A DNA stretch of 64,000 nt from the NCBI RefSeq assembly GCF_009769735.1, contig NZ_WSRO01000002.1, positions 8,419,001 to 8,483,000 on the forward strand. The letters run 5' to 3'. The translations under genes and the position numbers were made by a program. Shown one piece after another: positions 53,242 through 61,702 of this stretch (position 1 is its first letter; each line of letters starts with the position of its first letter). Below the pieces are notes generated by a model, which saw nothing but the letters and a program-made list of their open reading frames with translations, was not told the DNA's origin and searched no databases. The stretch is from Streptomyces sp. BA2. GTDB taxonomy: Bacteria > Actinomycetota > Actinomycetes > Streptomycetales > Streptomycetaceae.

Positions 53242-54480
53242 TCAGTTGCCGACGCGGCGGCGCAGGTCCTGGAACGCGGTGTAGTTCGCGATGGTCTCGA
53301 TCCGTCCGGGCGGCGCGAGCTGCACGGCCTCGTCGAGGGACTCGCAGACCCGGAAGTCCAGGCCCGCGACCTCAAGACGCACGGCGAGGTCCAGCTTGCG
53401 GTCACCGAGCACGAAGATCGGGTGTCCGGCGAGGCGGGTGTAGTCGACGTCCCACAGCCAGGAGGTGTCGGTGCCGTCGGCGCCACGGGCGTTGACGGAG
53501 AGCACCACCGGGGTGGGCGGCGGGTCGATCAGCGAAAACGTTTCGAGCCAGCCCGCGGGGTTCTTCGCGAGGAGCAGGCGCAGATCGCGGCCCTGGAACT
53601 GCACGACGTCATAGCGTCCGGCGACGGCCTGCACCTGGTACATCCGCTCCAGGGCGACCTGCGGCGGCACGCCGAAGACGGCGGCGACGGCGGCCGACGT
53701 GGTCGCGTTCGCCTTGTTCGCCCGGCCCGGCAGCTGCAGATGGATCGGCCAGGCCGAACCGTGCGGGTCCAGGACGTGGTCGCCGGAGAGCACCCAGCTG
53801 GGCGCGGGGCGGCGGAAGCCGCACTCGCCGCAGAACCAGTCGTCACCGGGGCGCTGCATCACACCGCCGCAGGAGGGGCACGACCAGGCGTCGTCCTTCC
53901 ACTCCTGGCCGGCGGCCACCCACACGACGTTCGGCGACGAGGAGGCCGCCCAGACGACCAGCGGGTCGTCCGCGTTCGCGATCACGACCGCCTTGGATCC
54001 TGCCAGGCCCTCACGCCAGTTCTCGGCCATCATGCGCGTCTCGGCGGCGCGGTCCAGCTGGTCGCGCGAGAGGTTGAGCAGCGCGATCGCCTTCGGCTCC
54101 ACGTCACGGGCGACACCGGCGAGGTACTTCTCGTCGACCTCGATCACGCCGAACCTGGCGTCCGAGCCGCCCGCGAGGGCCGAGGTGATACCGGCCGGCA
54201 TGTTCGCGCCAAGCGCGTTCGACACCACGGGTCCGGCGGCGCGCAGTGCCTCCGCGAGGAGCCGGGTCGTGGTCGTCTTGCCGTTCGTGGCAGAGACGAG
54301 CACCACGTCCAGGTGCGTGGCCAGTCTCCCGAGCAGGTCGGGGTCGAGCTTGAGTGAGACGCGGCCGCCGATCACCGATCCGCTGCCGCGGCCCGCCGCG
54401 CGCGACACCGCCGCGGCCGCCTTGCCCGCCGTCACGGCCAGCTTGGCCCGCGGCGACAGCGGGTCCGTGTTGCCTGCCAT
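53242..54480 (-). CDS. murT: Lipid II isoglutaminyl synthase, ligase subunit MurT
   Basis: 412 residues with AAGGAGGATCC before the ATG. Mur-ligase ATP loop VSATNGKTTTTRLLAE (about 62-77), VIEVDEKYL, LNLSRDQLDR, the Zn-ribbon CPSCGG...CGECGF (about 205-226) and C-terminal DUF1727 domain. Forms the MurT-GatD complex for peptidoglycan amidation, usually essential. Confidence 0.95.
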   Translation of the reverse strand: MAGNTDPLSPRAKLAVTAGKAAAAVSRAAGRGSGSVIGGRVSLKLDPDLLGRLATHLDVVLVSATNGKTTTTRLLAEALRAAGPVVSNALGANMPAGITSALAGGSDARFGVIEVDEKYLAGVARDVEPKAIALLNLSRDQLDRAAETRMMAENWREGLAGSKAVVIANADDPLVVWAASSSPNVVWVAAGQEWKDDAWSCPSCGGVMQRPGDDWFCGECGFRRPAPSWVLSGDHVLDPHGSAWPIHLQLPGRANKANATTSAAVAAVFGVPPQVALERMYQVQAVAGRYDVVQFQGRDLRLLLAKNPAGWLETFSLIDPPPTPVVLSVNARGADGTDTSWLWDVDYTRLAGHPIFVLGDRKLDLAVRLEVAGLDFRVCESLDEAVQLAPPGRIETIANYTAFQDLRRRVGN

Positions 54481-54622
54481 CAGTTCTGGATCCTCCTTGC
54501 GTACGGCGCCGCGCCTGCCCCCGGCAACGCGATGAACCTCAGCCTATCGAGATCCACTCACAAGCCCGAACCGCGGCACCACCCCGACCCCGGGGCTTTC
54601 CAAGGACCGTACCCTTGCGGCC

Positions 54623-55162
54623 ATGCGACACGGCTCGATCCCGGGCGCCTCAGGGCGCGTACGACCTCTGACACTGCTCGGTGACCCCGTGCTGCACAAG
54701 CCCTGTGAGGAGGTCACCGACTTCGGTCCTGAACTGGCCCGGCTCGTCGAGGACATGTACGCCACGATGTACGCCGCCCAGGGCGTGGGTCTGGCCGCCA
54801 ACCAGATCGGCGTGAGCCGGCGGGTCTTCGTGTACGACTGCCCGGACGACGACGATGTGCGTCATCTCGGGTACGTGGTGAACCCGCGCCTCGTCGAGGT
54901 GGACGGGGTCAGCGTGCGCGGGCCCGAGGGCTGTCTCTCGCTGCCGGGCCTCGAAGCGAGCACCCCGCGCTTCGACCACGCGGTGGTGGAGGGCGTCACC
55001 ATGCTCGGTGAGCCGGTGCGGGTGCACGGAACCGGCTGGTTCGCGCGCTGCCTGCAGCACGAGTGCGACCACTTGGAGGGCGGCGTCTACACCGATCACG
55101 TCACGGGCTGGCGGCGGCGCAGGGTTCTGCGGGCCGCCGCCAAGGCGTCCTGGAGCGGCTGA
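54623..55162 (+). CDS. def: Peptide deformylase
   Basis: 179 residues. Motif 1 GVGLAANQIG (54-63), motif 2 EGCLSLPG (102-109) and motif 3 QHECDHLEG (145-153) carry the metal ligands Cys104, His146 and His150 with Glu147. Removes formyl groups from new proteins. Streptomyces has several copies; this one has a 15-residue N-terminal extension. Convergent with the TetR gene (21-bp gap). Confidence 0.95.
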   Translation: MRHGSIPGASGRVRPLTLLGDPVLHKPCEEVTDFGPELARLVEDMYATMYAAQGVGLAANQIGVSRRVFVYDCPDDDDVRHLGYVVNPRLVEVDGVSVRGPEGCLSLPGLEASTPRFDHAVVEGVTMLGEPVRVHGTGWFARCLQHECDHLEGGVYTDHVTGWRRRRVLRAAAKASWSG

Positions 55163-55183
55163 CCTTCGACGGCCTGCCGGCTG

Positions 55184-55831
55184 TCAGAAGCCGGGGCCGC
55201 CGACGCGGTTGCCCGCAGCGGCGAGGCGCCCCCACAGCAGGTCGGCCAGGCTGCTCACCAACTCCGCGCGCGGGCACGGCCGTTCGCCGAGCCACCAGTC
55301 GCCCGCCGCGTGCATCATGCCGACGATGCCGTGCCCCCACACGCGCGCGAGCTGAGCGCTGCCGGGGCCGAGGTCGACCCGCTCCTCGATGACCTGCGCG
55401 AGCTCCTCGCCCATGCGGCGAAGGACCGGGGCGGAGTGCAGGCCCACGTCGAAGCCCTGCTCGCCGGGGGCGGCGCCGTCCGAAGGGTGCATGAGGAAGC
55501 GGTAGACCTGCGGGCGGGCCTCGATGGCCGCCAGGTACGTGTCAAGCGTCTGCTCGACGCGCTCCCTGCGCTCGGCCGGGGCGTCCAGGGCGGCGCGCAG
55601 CGATTCGAGGAGCGCGTCGGTGTGCCGCTTGGCGAGCGCCGCGTAAAGCCCGCCCTTGTCCCCGAAGTGGCGGTAGAGGATCGGCTTGGTGATGCCGGCC
55701 TCCGCCGCGATGGCGTTCATCGACGCTCCGGGGCCGTCGCGCAGCACCACCCGGTCGGCGGCCTCCAGCAACTCGCGCCGCCGGCGCTCGGCAGACCGTT
55801 GCTGATCGGTCTGCTGTGTGGTGGTCTCCAT
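55184..55831 (-). CDS. TetR-family regulator of the adjacent acyl-CoA dehydrogenase
   Basis: 215 residues: HTH (about 17-63) RRRELLEAADRVVLRDGPGA SMNAIAAEAGITKPILYRHF GDKGGLYAAL, then a TetR_C helical domain. Divergent from an acyl-CoA dehydrogenase gene with palindromic sites between them, so likely a fatty-acid-responsive local repressor. The effector, perhaps acyl-CoA, is inferred. Confidence 0.88.
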   Translation of the reverse strand: METTTQQTDQQRSAERRRRELLEAADRVVLRDGPGASMNAIAAEAGITKPILYRHFGDKGGLYAALAKRHTDALLESLRAALDAPAERRERVEQTLDTYLAAIEARPQVYRFLMHPSDGAAPGEQGFDVGLHSAPVLRRMGEELAQVIEERVDLGPGSAQLARVWGHGIVGMMHAAGDWWLGERPCPRAELVSSLADLLWGRLAAAGNRVGGPGF

Positions 55832-55919
55832 AGCGTTTCTCTCCCCGCCCGTGCGATTGCGTGACGCACGCGCAACGTAACACCCCGCGTGCGGTGCCGA
55901 TCGAACGGGCGGCCGGGAG

Positions 55920-55967
55920 TTGACATCGGCTACCGGCCGGTAACAGACTCCAGTTACCGCAAGTAAC
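55920..55967. promoter_or_regulatory. Promoter and two palindromic operators before the acyl-CoA dehydrogenase
   Basis: TTGACA (55920-55925) is a perfect -35 box. The palindrome TACCGGCCGGTA (55931-55942) fills the spacer, and GTTACCGCAAGTAAC (55953-55967) is a second inverted repeat (5-bp arms) just downstream. Both share the TTACCG-type half. A TetR dimer here would block transcription of the dehydrogenase at 55999. Confidence 0.6.
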
Positions 55968-55998
55968 GCACGTCTTCACCGCAGGTCCTGGAGGGGTC

Positions 55999-57225
55999 AT
56001 GGCCGAGTTCACCATGGAGCTCAACGACGAACAGAAGGAGGTCCGGGACTGGCTCCACGGTTTCGCCGCTGACGTGATCCGTCCCGCGGCCGCCGAGTGG
56101 GACGAGCGTGAAGAAACCCCGTGGCCGATCATCCAGGAGGCCTCGAAGCTGGGGATCTACTCCCTCGACTTCTACGCCCAGCAGTTCTTCGACCCCACGG
56201 GCCTGGGCATCCCGATGGCGACCGAGGAGATCTTCTGGGGTGACGCGGGCATCGGCCTGTCCATCATGGGCACGGGCCTGGCCGCCGTCGGCGTCCTCGC
56301 CAACGGCACCGAGGAGCAGATCGGCACCTGGATCCCGCAGATGTACGGCGACGTGAACGACGTGAAGGTCGCCGCCTTCTGCTCCTCCGAGCCCGACGCG
56401 GGCTCCGACGTGGCGGCGATGCGCACCCGTGCCGTCTACGACGCGGCCAAGGACGAGTGGGTCCTCAACGGCACCAAGACCTGGGCGACCAACGGCGGCA
56501 TAGCCAACGTCCACGTCGTCGTCGCGGTCGTCGACGCCGAGCTCGGCTCCAAGGGCCACGCCTCCTTCATCGTCCCGCCGAACACGCCCGGCCTCTCCCA
56601 GGGCCAGAAGTTCAAGAAGCACGGCATCCGCGCCTCGCACACCGCCGAGGTCGTCCTGGAGGACGTCCGCGTCCCCGGTCACTGCCTGCTCGGCGGCAAG
56701 GAGAAGCTGGACGAGCGCCTCGCCCGTGCCAGGGAGCGTGTCAAGACCGGCGGTGAGCGCGTGAAGAACGCCGCGATGGCCACCTTCGAGGCGTCCCGCC
56801 CGGCGGTCGGCGCCATGGCCGTGGGTACGGCGCGTGCCGCGTACGAGGAGGCCCTGGAGTACGCCAAGACGCGTACGCAGTTCGGTCGCCCGATCATCGA
56901 CAACCAGGGCGTCGCCTTCCAGCTCGCCGACATGGCTACGCAGATCGACGCGGCCCGTCTGCTCGTCTGGCGCGCATCGTGGATGGCGAGCACGGGCAAG
57001 AAGTTCGAGTCGGCCGAGGGCTCCATGTCGAAGCTGTACGCGAGCGAGGTCGCCAAGAAGGTCACCGCGCAGGCGGTGCAGATCCTCGGCGGCAACGGCT
57101 TCACGCGTGAGTACCCGGTGGAGCGCATGCACCGTGACGCGGCGATCTACACGATCTTCGAGGGCACGAGCGAGATCCAGCGCCTGGTGATCGCTCGTAC
57201 GTTGTCGGGGATGCCGATCCGTTAG
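55999..57225 (+). CDS. Acyl-CoA dehydrogenase
   Basis: 408 residues with GGAGGGG before the ATG. FAD/acyl-CoA motifs AAFCSSEPDAGSDVAAMRTR, TKTWATNGGIANVHVVVAVV, the R-T-Q-F-G-R-P-I stretch and the C-terminal IFEGTSEIQRLVIARTLSG are present; the catalytic base is probably the Glu of YTIFEGTSE. Acts in beta-oxidation or similar acyl-CoA oxidation. Controlled by the divergent TetR gene. Confidence 0.93.
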   Translation: MAEFTMELNDEQKEVRDWLHGFAADVIRPAAAEWDEREETPWPIIQEASKLGIYSLDFYAQQFFDPTGLGIPMATEEIFWGDAGIGLSIMGTGLAAVGVLANGTEEQIGTWIPQMYGDVNDVKVAAFCSSEPDAGSDVAAMRTRAVYDAAKDEWVLNGTKTWATNGGIANVHVVVAVVDAELGSKGHASFIVPPNTPGLSQGQKFKKHGIRASHTAEVVLEDVRVPGHCLLGGKEKLDERLARARERVKTGGERVKNAAMATFEASRPAVGAMAVGTARAAYEEALEYAKTRTQFGRPIIDNQGVAFQLADMATQIDAARLLVWRASWMASTGKKFESAEGSMSKLYASEVAKKVTAQAVQILGGNGFTREYPVERMHRDAAIYTIFEGTSEIQRLVIARTLSGMPIR

Positions 57226-57277
57226 GCACAGACCGCGGCCCGGGGGCCAGACCGCGGCCCGCGGGCCCTGAGGAATG

Positions 57278-57329
57278 CCGTAGGAGATAGACAGGCAAGT
57301 TTGCAAGTTTGCCTGTCTACCTCCTACGG
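57278..57329. promoter_or_regulatory. 52-bp near-perfect inverted repeat upstream of the MarR gene
   Basis: The 26-bp halves CCGTAGGAGATAGACAGGCA... (57278-57303) and its mirror (57304-57329) match at 23 of 26 positions, with no loop. The inner core has AGGCAAGTTTGC and TTGCCT. It ends 7 bp before the MarR ATG at 57337 and begins 52 bp after the acyl-CoA dehydrogenase stop. It is most simply a MarR operator; it could also fold as a terminator. Confidence 0.7.
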
Positions 57330-57336
57330 TCGTGTC

Positions 57337-57780
57337 ATGACCGACAAGCCCGGGGACCCGACCCCCGAGCAGGTCGCGGCAGATCTCACGGCCGTCATCG
57401 GACGCGTCGTGCGGCGGCTGCGAACGGCGTCACCCGGGGTCGGGCTCAGCGCGTCGCAGCGCACCGTCCTTGCCCTCCTGGACCGGGAGGGGCCCGCCAC
57501 CACGGCCGCTCTGGCCCGCGCGGAGCTCGTACGGCCGCAGTCGATGCGGATGACGGTGGGCGCCCTGGAGAGCATGGAGCTGATCGAGCGTGCCCCCGAC
57601 CCGGACGACGGGCGTCAGTCCGTCGTCTCCGTGACGGCCAAGGGGCGCCGCACCCTCGCGGACGCGCGCGCCGCCAAGCACGGATGGCTGTCGGGCGCCG
57701 TCGCCGACGGCCTCGATGCCGACGAGCGGCGCCAACTGGCCGACGCGGTCGTGCTGTTGGAGCGGCTGGTGCAGCAGTGA
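57337..57780 (+). CDS. MarR-family regulator
   Basis: 147 residues from the ATG at 57337 (an in-frame TTG at 57301 lies inside the inverted repeat). The winged HTH (about 45-110) GLSASQRTVLALLDREGPAT TAALARAELVRPQSMRMTVG ALESMELIERAPDPDDGRQS VVSVTAKG is canonical. Followed after 95 bp by an isochorismatase-fold gene that it likely controls with itself. Confidence 0.9.
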   Translation: MTDKPGDPTPEQVAADLTAVIGRVVRRLRTASPGVGLSASQRTVLALLDREGPATTAALARAELVRPQSMRMTVGALESMELIERAPDPDDGRQSVVSVTAKGRRTLADARAAKHGWLSGAVADGLDADERRQLADAVVLLERLVQQ

Positions 57781-57875
57781 GAGCGCAGTCGCAGTCCCTC
57801 ACGCGTCCGAGACCGGAGCCCGGCGCCGCCGACGGCCAACTGCCCGGCCGCACCCACGTAAGAGAGATCTGAGCC

Positions 57876-58424
57876 ATGACTGCCACCACCCTCGACCCCA
57901 CCACGGCCCTCGTCCTGGTCGACCTCCAGAAGGGCATCACCGCCCTGCCCACCGCCCACCCGTCCGCGCAGATCGTCGAACGGTCCGCCCGCCTCGCCGA
58001 CGCCTTCCGCGAACGCGGCCTGCCCGTAATCCTGGTCCGGGTCACGGGCGGCGCCCCCGGGCGCACCGAAGGCCCGGTTCGGGGCGGCGATGTGCCCGCG
58101 GAGTGGGCGGACCTGGTTCCCGAACTCGGGCGCAAGGACAGTGACATCGTCGTCACGAAGCAGCAGTGGGGCGCCTTCTACGGCACCGACCTCGACCTCC
58201 AGCTGCGCCGCCGCGGCGTCACGCAGGTCGTGGTCGCAGGCATCGCGACGAGCATCGGCGTCGAGTCGACGGCCCGCGCGGCACACGAGCACGGCTACCA
58301 CGTCACGGTCGCCGTCGACGCCGTGACCGACATGGACGCCGACGCGCACCGCAACAGCATCGAGAAGATCTTCCCGAAGCTCGGCGAGACGGACACAGCG
58401 GAGGCGATCGCGAAGCTGCTGTGA
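57876..58424 (+). CDS. Isochorismatase-family hydrolase lacking the catalytic Cys
   Basis: 182 residues. Asp16 (VLVDLQKG) and Lys95 (VVTKQQWGAFYGTD) of the catalytic set are present, but the usual cysteine of the ATNVCVEST motif is Gly128 in AGIATSIGVESTARAA. That substitution is found in true isochorismatases such as EntB and PhzD, which cleave a vinyl ether by acid catalysis, so a cysteine amidohydrolase role is unlikely. Linked to MarR. Confidence 0.82.
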   Translation: MTATTLDPTTALVLVDLQKGITALPTAHPSAQIVERSARLADAFRERGLPVILVRVTGGAPGRTEGPVRGGDVPAEWADLVPELGRKDSDIVVTKQQWGAFYGTDLDLQLRRRGVTQVVVAGIATSIGVESTARAAHEHGYHVTVAVDAVTDMDADAHRNSIEKIFPKLGETDTAEAIAKLL

Positions 58425-58431
58425 GCGGGCC

Positions 58432-59220
58432 CTACGGCTGGTACACGTACGGCGTCGTCACGCTCAGCGGCACGAAGCCCAGGCGTCGCAGGATCGGGCG
58501 GCTGTCGTCGGTGGCGTCCACCTGGAGGTAGCGGTAGCCGCGGTCGGCGGCGATGCGGGTGCGGTGGGCGACCAGGGCGCGGTAGATGCCCTTGCCCCGC
58601 CACTCGGGAGCGGTGCCGCCGCCCCACAGGCCCGCGAAGTCCGTGCCTGGGTAGAACTCCATCCGGGCCGAGCTCACCGGCACGTCGCCCGCCATCGCGA
58701 CCACCGCGACGACGGCGTCCGGGGTCTCGTTCAGCTGGGTGAGGACCCTCTTGGCGAGGCGTTCACCGAGCTCCGAACTGTCCTCGCCGAACGCGGCGTT
58801 GTGGGCGTCCGCCATGAGTCGTACGCCGGACGCGTCCGTCACCGGGAGCAGGTGTACCCCCTCGGGCAGTGCGGGCTCCGTGGGCAGATCGGCGACCTCG
58901 GCCACCATCACGGTCTCCGGCGGCTCGGGAATGAAGCCGGCCGCGCGCAGCCGGTCGGCGAGGTCGGCGGGGCGGTCGTGGGAATGCAGCTTCCACTCGA
59001 ACTCGCGCCCGAGAGACGTGAAGTACCGCACCTGCTCGGCGATGACGGCGTCCGCCGTGGCCGCGTCGACGTCCGCCCAGTGGACGCCGTTCCAGTCGTG
59101 CGCCGCGCCGGTCTGCCGGACGACGCCCCCGTCACGCTCGACGCGCGCGCCGGGGCTGTCCGTCCGCGCGCCGCGCCGAATCTGCCCGTCGTACGCCGTC
59201 AGTACCGCTTGATGATCCAT
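58432..59220 (-). CDS. GNAT-family N-acetyltransferase
   Basis: 262 residues. The C-terminal half has the GNAT core: SSARMEFYPGTDFAGLWGGG TAPEWRGKGIYRALVAHRTR IAADRGYRYLQVDATDDSRP ILRRLGFVPLSV, with the acetyl-CoA loop R-G-K-G-I-Y. The N-terminal domain (1-125) is variable. Substrate unknown. Converges with the isochorismatase gene 7 bp away. Confidence 0.85.
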   Translation of the reverse strand: MDHQAVLTAYDGQIRRGARTDSPGARVERDGGVVRQTGAAHDWNGVHWADVDAATADAVIAEQVRYFTSLGREFEWKLHSHDRPADLADRLRAAGFIPEPPETVMVAEVADLPTEPALPEGVHLLPVTDASGVRLMADAHNAAFGEDSSELGERLAKRVLTQLNETPDAVVAVVAMAGDVPVSSARMEFYPGTDFAGLWGGGTAPEWRGKGIYRALVAHRTRIAADRGYRYLQVDATDDSRPILRRLGFVPLSVTTPYVYQP

Positions 59221-59274
59221 GCGGGCACTACAGCAGGGGTGCCGGGAAGCGGCAAATGAATTTGGGGGCAGGCA

Positions 59275-60327
59275 TCACGCCTGCCAGCGACAGCGCAGGG
59301 CCGCGGTGGCGAAGCCGGGGCCGAAGGCGATGGCGACGCCGTTCGCGCCGTCCGCGGGTGGGGCCGTGTGGGTGCGCTCCAGCACCCGCAAGACACTGAC
59401 GGCACCCATGTTGCCCTCTTCGGTCAGGGTCTCCACGGAGTGGCGCACGTCGTGAGCATCGAGGTCGAGCGCCTTGGCGGTGTCCGAGATGATGCGATGG
59501 CCGCCCGGGTGGATCACCGCGAAGTCGACGTTCCGCGGGCCGAGCCAGTCCATGAGGGCCGGAAAGGTTTCGGCAGCGGCCGACGGAGCCTGCTTGGTGG
59601 AGTCGAAGTGCATTCCTTGCGCGTCGAGTCGGCCCCTGTACCGGTCGAGGCTGTCGGGGAGCGTGTATTCGAAGGTGTCCTCGATGGCCAGACCGGAGGT
59701 CAGCGGAGCCCCCGTGACGACGGCGGCGCCCGCGGCGTCCGCGAACAACGCCTTGTAGATCATCGACTCCATGCTGGTGACGGAGTGATTGTAGGAGGTG
59801 GAGAGGACTTCCGCCGCCACGACCAGGACCTTGCTGCCCGGACGAGCGGCGATGAGGTCCCGCGCCCGGATGAGGCTCTGGACGCCTCCGGCACAGGCAA
59901 CGGTCGTCAGCGCGACACGGTGCACCGTTGGACGCAGGCCGAGCCGGGCGATGAGGTGGATGTCGAGATTGGGGACGGCCCAGCCGGTGGAATGCGTGGT
60001 GACGATCGCGTCGATGTCTTGCGCCCCCAGCCCGACCGCGTCGAGGGCTGCTGTGGCAGCTTGCTCGGACATCGCGACGGCATCGTCGAAAGCGGCCTGG
60101 GTGCGCTCGTGGACGTCGGCCGTGCCGGAGACGGTGGGGGAGCTGAGGGGGCGGGTGAAATGCCGGGTGCGCACACCGCAGTTGCCCACCACACGCAGGA
60201 TCGCGGTGAGCCGCGGGTGATCGTGGTGGTGGGAGCGTATGTCGTCGGCTATCTCATCGGTGGTGACTTTATGGGGGCCGAACACGGTTCTGGGGCTGGA
60301 GACGAAGGCAGGCACGGTAGCTCCCAC
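59275..60327 (-). CDS. Type III polyketide synthase
   Basis: 350 residues. The Cys-His-Asn triad is intact: Cys145 (LTTVACAGGVQSL), His273 (VIHPGGHRIISDTA), Asn306 (LTEEGNMGAVSVLRVLE). The fold is chalcone-synthase-like (RppA, alkylresorcinol synthase). It is shorter than RppA (about 370) and clearly different from it, so the product cannot be predicted. Preceded on the same strand by an HTH regulator gene (93-bp gap with AGGGGG/CCCCCT inverted arms at 60364-60386). No methyltransferase or P450 adjoins. Confidence 0.85.
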   Translation of the reverse strand: MGATVPAFVSSPRTVFGPHKVTTDEIADDIRSHHHDHPRLTAILRVVGNCGVRTRHFTRPLSSPTVSGTADVHERTQAAFDDAVAMSEQAATAALDAVGLGAQDIDAIVTTHSTGWAVPNLDIHLIARLGLRPTVHRVALTTVACAGGVQSLIRARDLIAARPGSKVLVVAAEVLSTSYNHSVTSMESMIYKALFADAAGAAVVTGAPLTSGLAIEDTFEYTLPDSLDRYRGRLDAQGMHFDSTKQAPSAAAETFPALMDWLGPRNVDFAVIHPGGHRIISDTAKALDLDAHDVRHSVETLTEEGNMGAVSVLRVLERTHTAPPADGANGVAIAFGPGFATAALRCRWQA

Positions 60328-60420
60328 GGGTCAGGGCGGGCGGGGTGCCGTTCAACGTACTTGAGGGGGCTGAATTCGTACCCCCTTGCTGCCATCGGGA
60401 ATCTGCTGGCCGACGTGCCG

Positions 60421-61242
60421 TCAGTCGGCTCGAAGCATCGGCGCACGCGTGTGGCTGCGATGGGATCCTGCTTTGAATATCAGGATGAACAGCCTTGAAC
60501 CGGGCGCCGCCATGGGTTGTGCCGCGCAGATCGACACCCAGCCCGGCCCATGTTCCGCGTGCCGCAGGGGGCGTTCGTGCCCGTCAGGGTGGATCAGGGC
60601 ACCGTCAGCCTCGTAAAGAGAGGACATCTCGGGGTCGGCGAGAACCTCCTTCTCGATCTGGCGGAGGATCTCGTCGTCGGGCCTGGCAGTGAGCGCGGCG
60701 CGCAGCTGTGGCAGAACCATGGGAACCCACGAGTTGCGCCAGTCCGTCAGGGCTTCGCGGCCGTTGTGTTCGAGGAGCATCCATCGCATCGTGTTGCTCG
60801 GCACCTTGCCTCGGGGGAACAGGGCGGCGAAGGCGGCGTTGTACGCGAGCAGCTCCCAAGAAGCGTCGGTGACGTACGCCATGTGTCCGATGCCGTCCAC
60901 GGCCTCCCGCCAGACGCCGGCAATCTCTTTGCCGGACGACGAGTACAGCGGCCCGGGTGGCTCCTGCCGCAGCGCGTACCGACACAGCGACACCCACTCC
61001 TGCTCATTGAGCCCGAACAGCCGGGCCACGTCCCGCAACAGCGAAGCAGGCGGATTCGGGTAACTGCCCGACTCCAGGCGGTGGTACGTCCCGATGGCCC
61101 GGTGCAGCAGCTGGTCCACCTGGTGCTGGGAGAGGCCGCGGGCGCGGCGCCCCTGGCCCGTGGGACGGCGGAAGCCGTGCGATTCGGGGGCGATGAGGGC
61201 GCGTCGTTCGCGGAGCAGAGCGCGGAGCGCCGTCTTGTTCAT
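60421..61242 (-). CDS. XRE-family regulator with MmyB-like ligand domain
   Basis: 273 residues from MNKTALRALLRERRALIAPE. HTH at about 30-78 (ARGLSQHQVDQLLHRAIGTY HRLESGSYP), then the MmyB-like PAS-type domain (about 100-250): VDGIGHMAYVTDASWELLAY NAAFAALFPRG. This class often controls nearby biosynthetic or oxidoreductase genes, and here the type III PKS gene follows. GAGGG precedes the ATG. Confidence 0.85.
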   Translation of the reverse strand: MNKTALRALLRERRALIAPESHGFRRPTGQGRRARGLSQHQVDQLLHRAIGTYHRLESGSYPNPPASLLRDVARLFGLNEQEWVSLCRYALRQEPPGPLYSSSGKEIAGVWREAVDGIGHMAYVTDASWELLAYNAAFAALFPRGKVPSNTMRWMLLEHNGREALTDWRNSWVPMVLPQLRAALTARPDDEILRQIEKEVLADPEMSSLYEADGALIHPDGHERPLRHAEHGPGWVSICAAQPMAAPGSRLFILIFKAGSHRSHTRAPMLRAD

Positions 61243-61702
61243 GGTGGGTAATCCCTCTTGGTGCACGCCGAGTTGAGCATCAGCAGTCTAAATATTCTCA
61301 CCAGCTTTGGTAGTAAAGATTGCCCGAAGAAAAACGATCAGTCGATGCTGCATCATGGACGGAGCGGGACCACCGACCTGCGAGTTCCATCGTCGGTGGG
61401 CACGCGGACACAACTGTGGGGCATCTTGACCGAGGAGCTTGAAATTGGCTGAAATTCCTCGGCGTTGGGTACCCCCTAGGCCCATTGGGCCGCTGCGGGA
61501 AGAGTATGGATCGGTTGTTCGTATTCCGATGTGTGTGGTCGGAATCGTCGCACTCGGGACGTACGACGCATGACTTCCCGAATCGGCTCCTGGGTCCACT
61601 GGCTGCGGCCGGTGCCGTCACTCGCCATTACGTAGCGGCCACGGTACCGGCCGCCCGCGGTTGTCCCCGGGCGGTTCACGGGGTGGTTCACCGGGTGGGA
61701 AG
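61243..61702. other. Regulatory gap upstream of the HTH/PKS genes
   Basis: About 460 bp. The first 90 bp are AT-rich (TAAATATT, GGTAGTAAAG) and likely hold the HTH promoter. GTACCCCCT occurs at 61469-61477, a motif also found in the gap before the PKS gene (60378-60386). The last 35 bp carry short repeats of GGTTCAC. Minus-strand frames here are not convincing as genes. Confidence 0.45.

Noticed and set aside
61476..61631. 51-codon minus-strand frame after the oxidoreductase gene
   Set aside because: It starts with an ATG, but there is no good ribosome site and the product looks like low-complexity Arg/Thr sequence.
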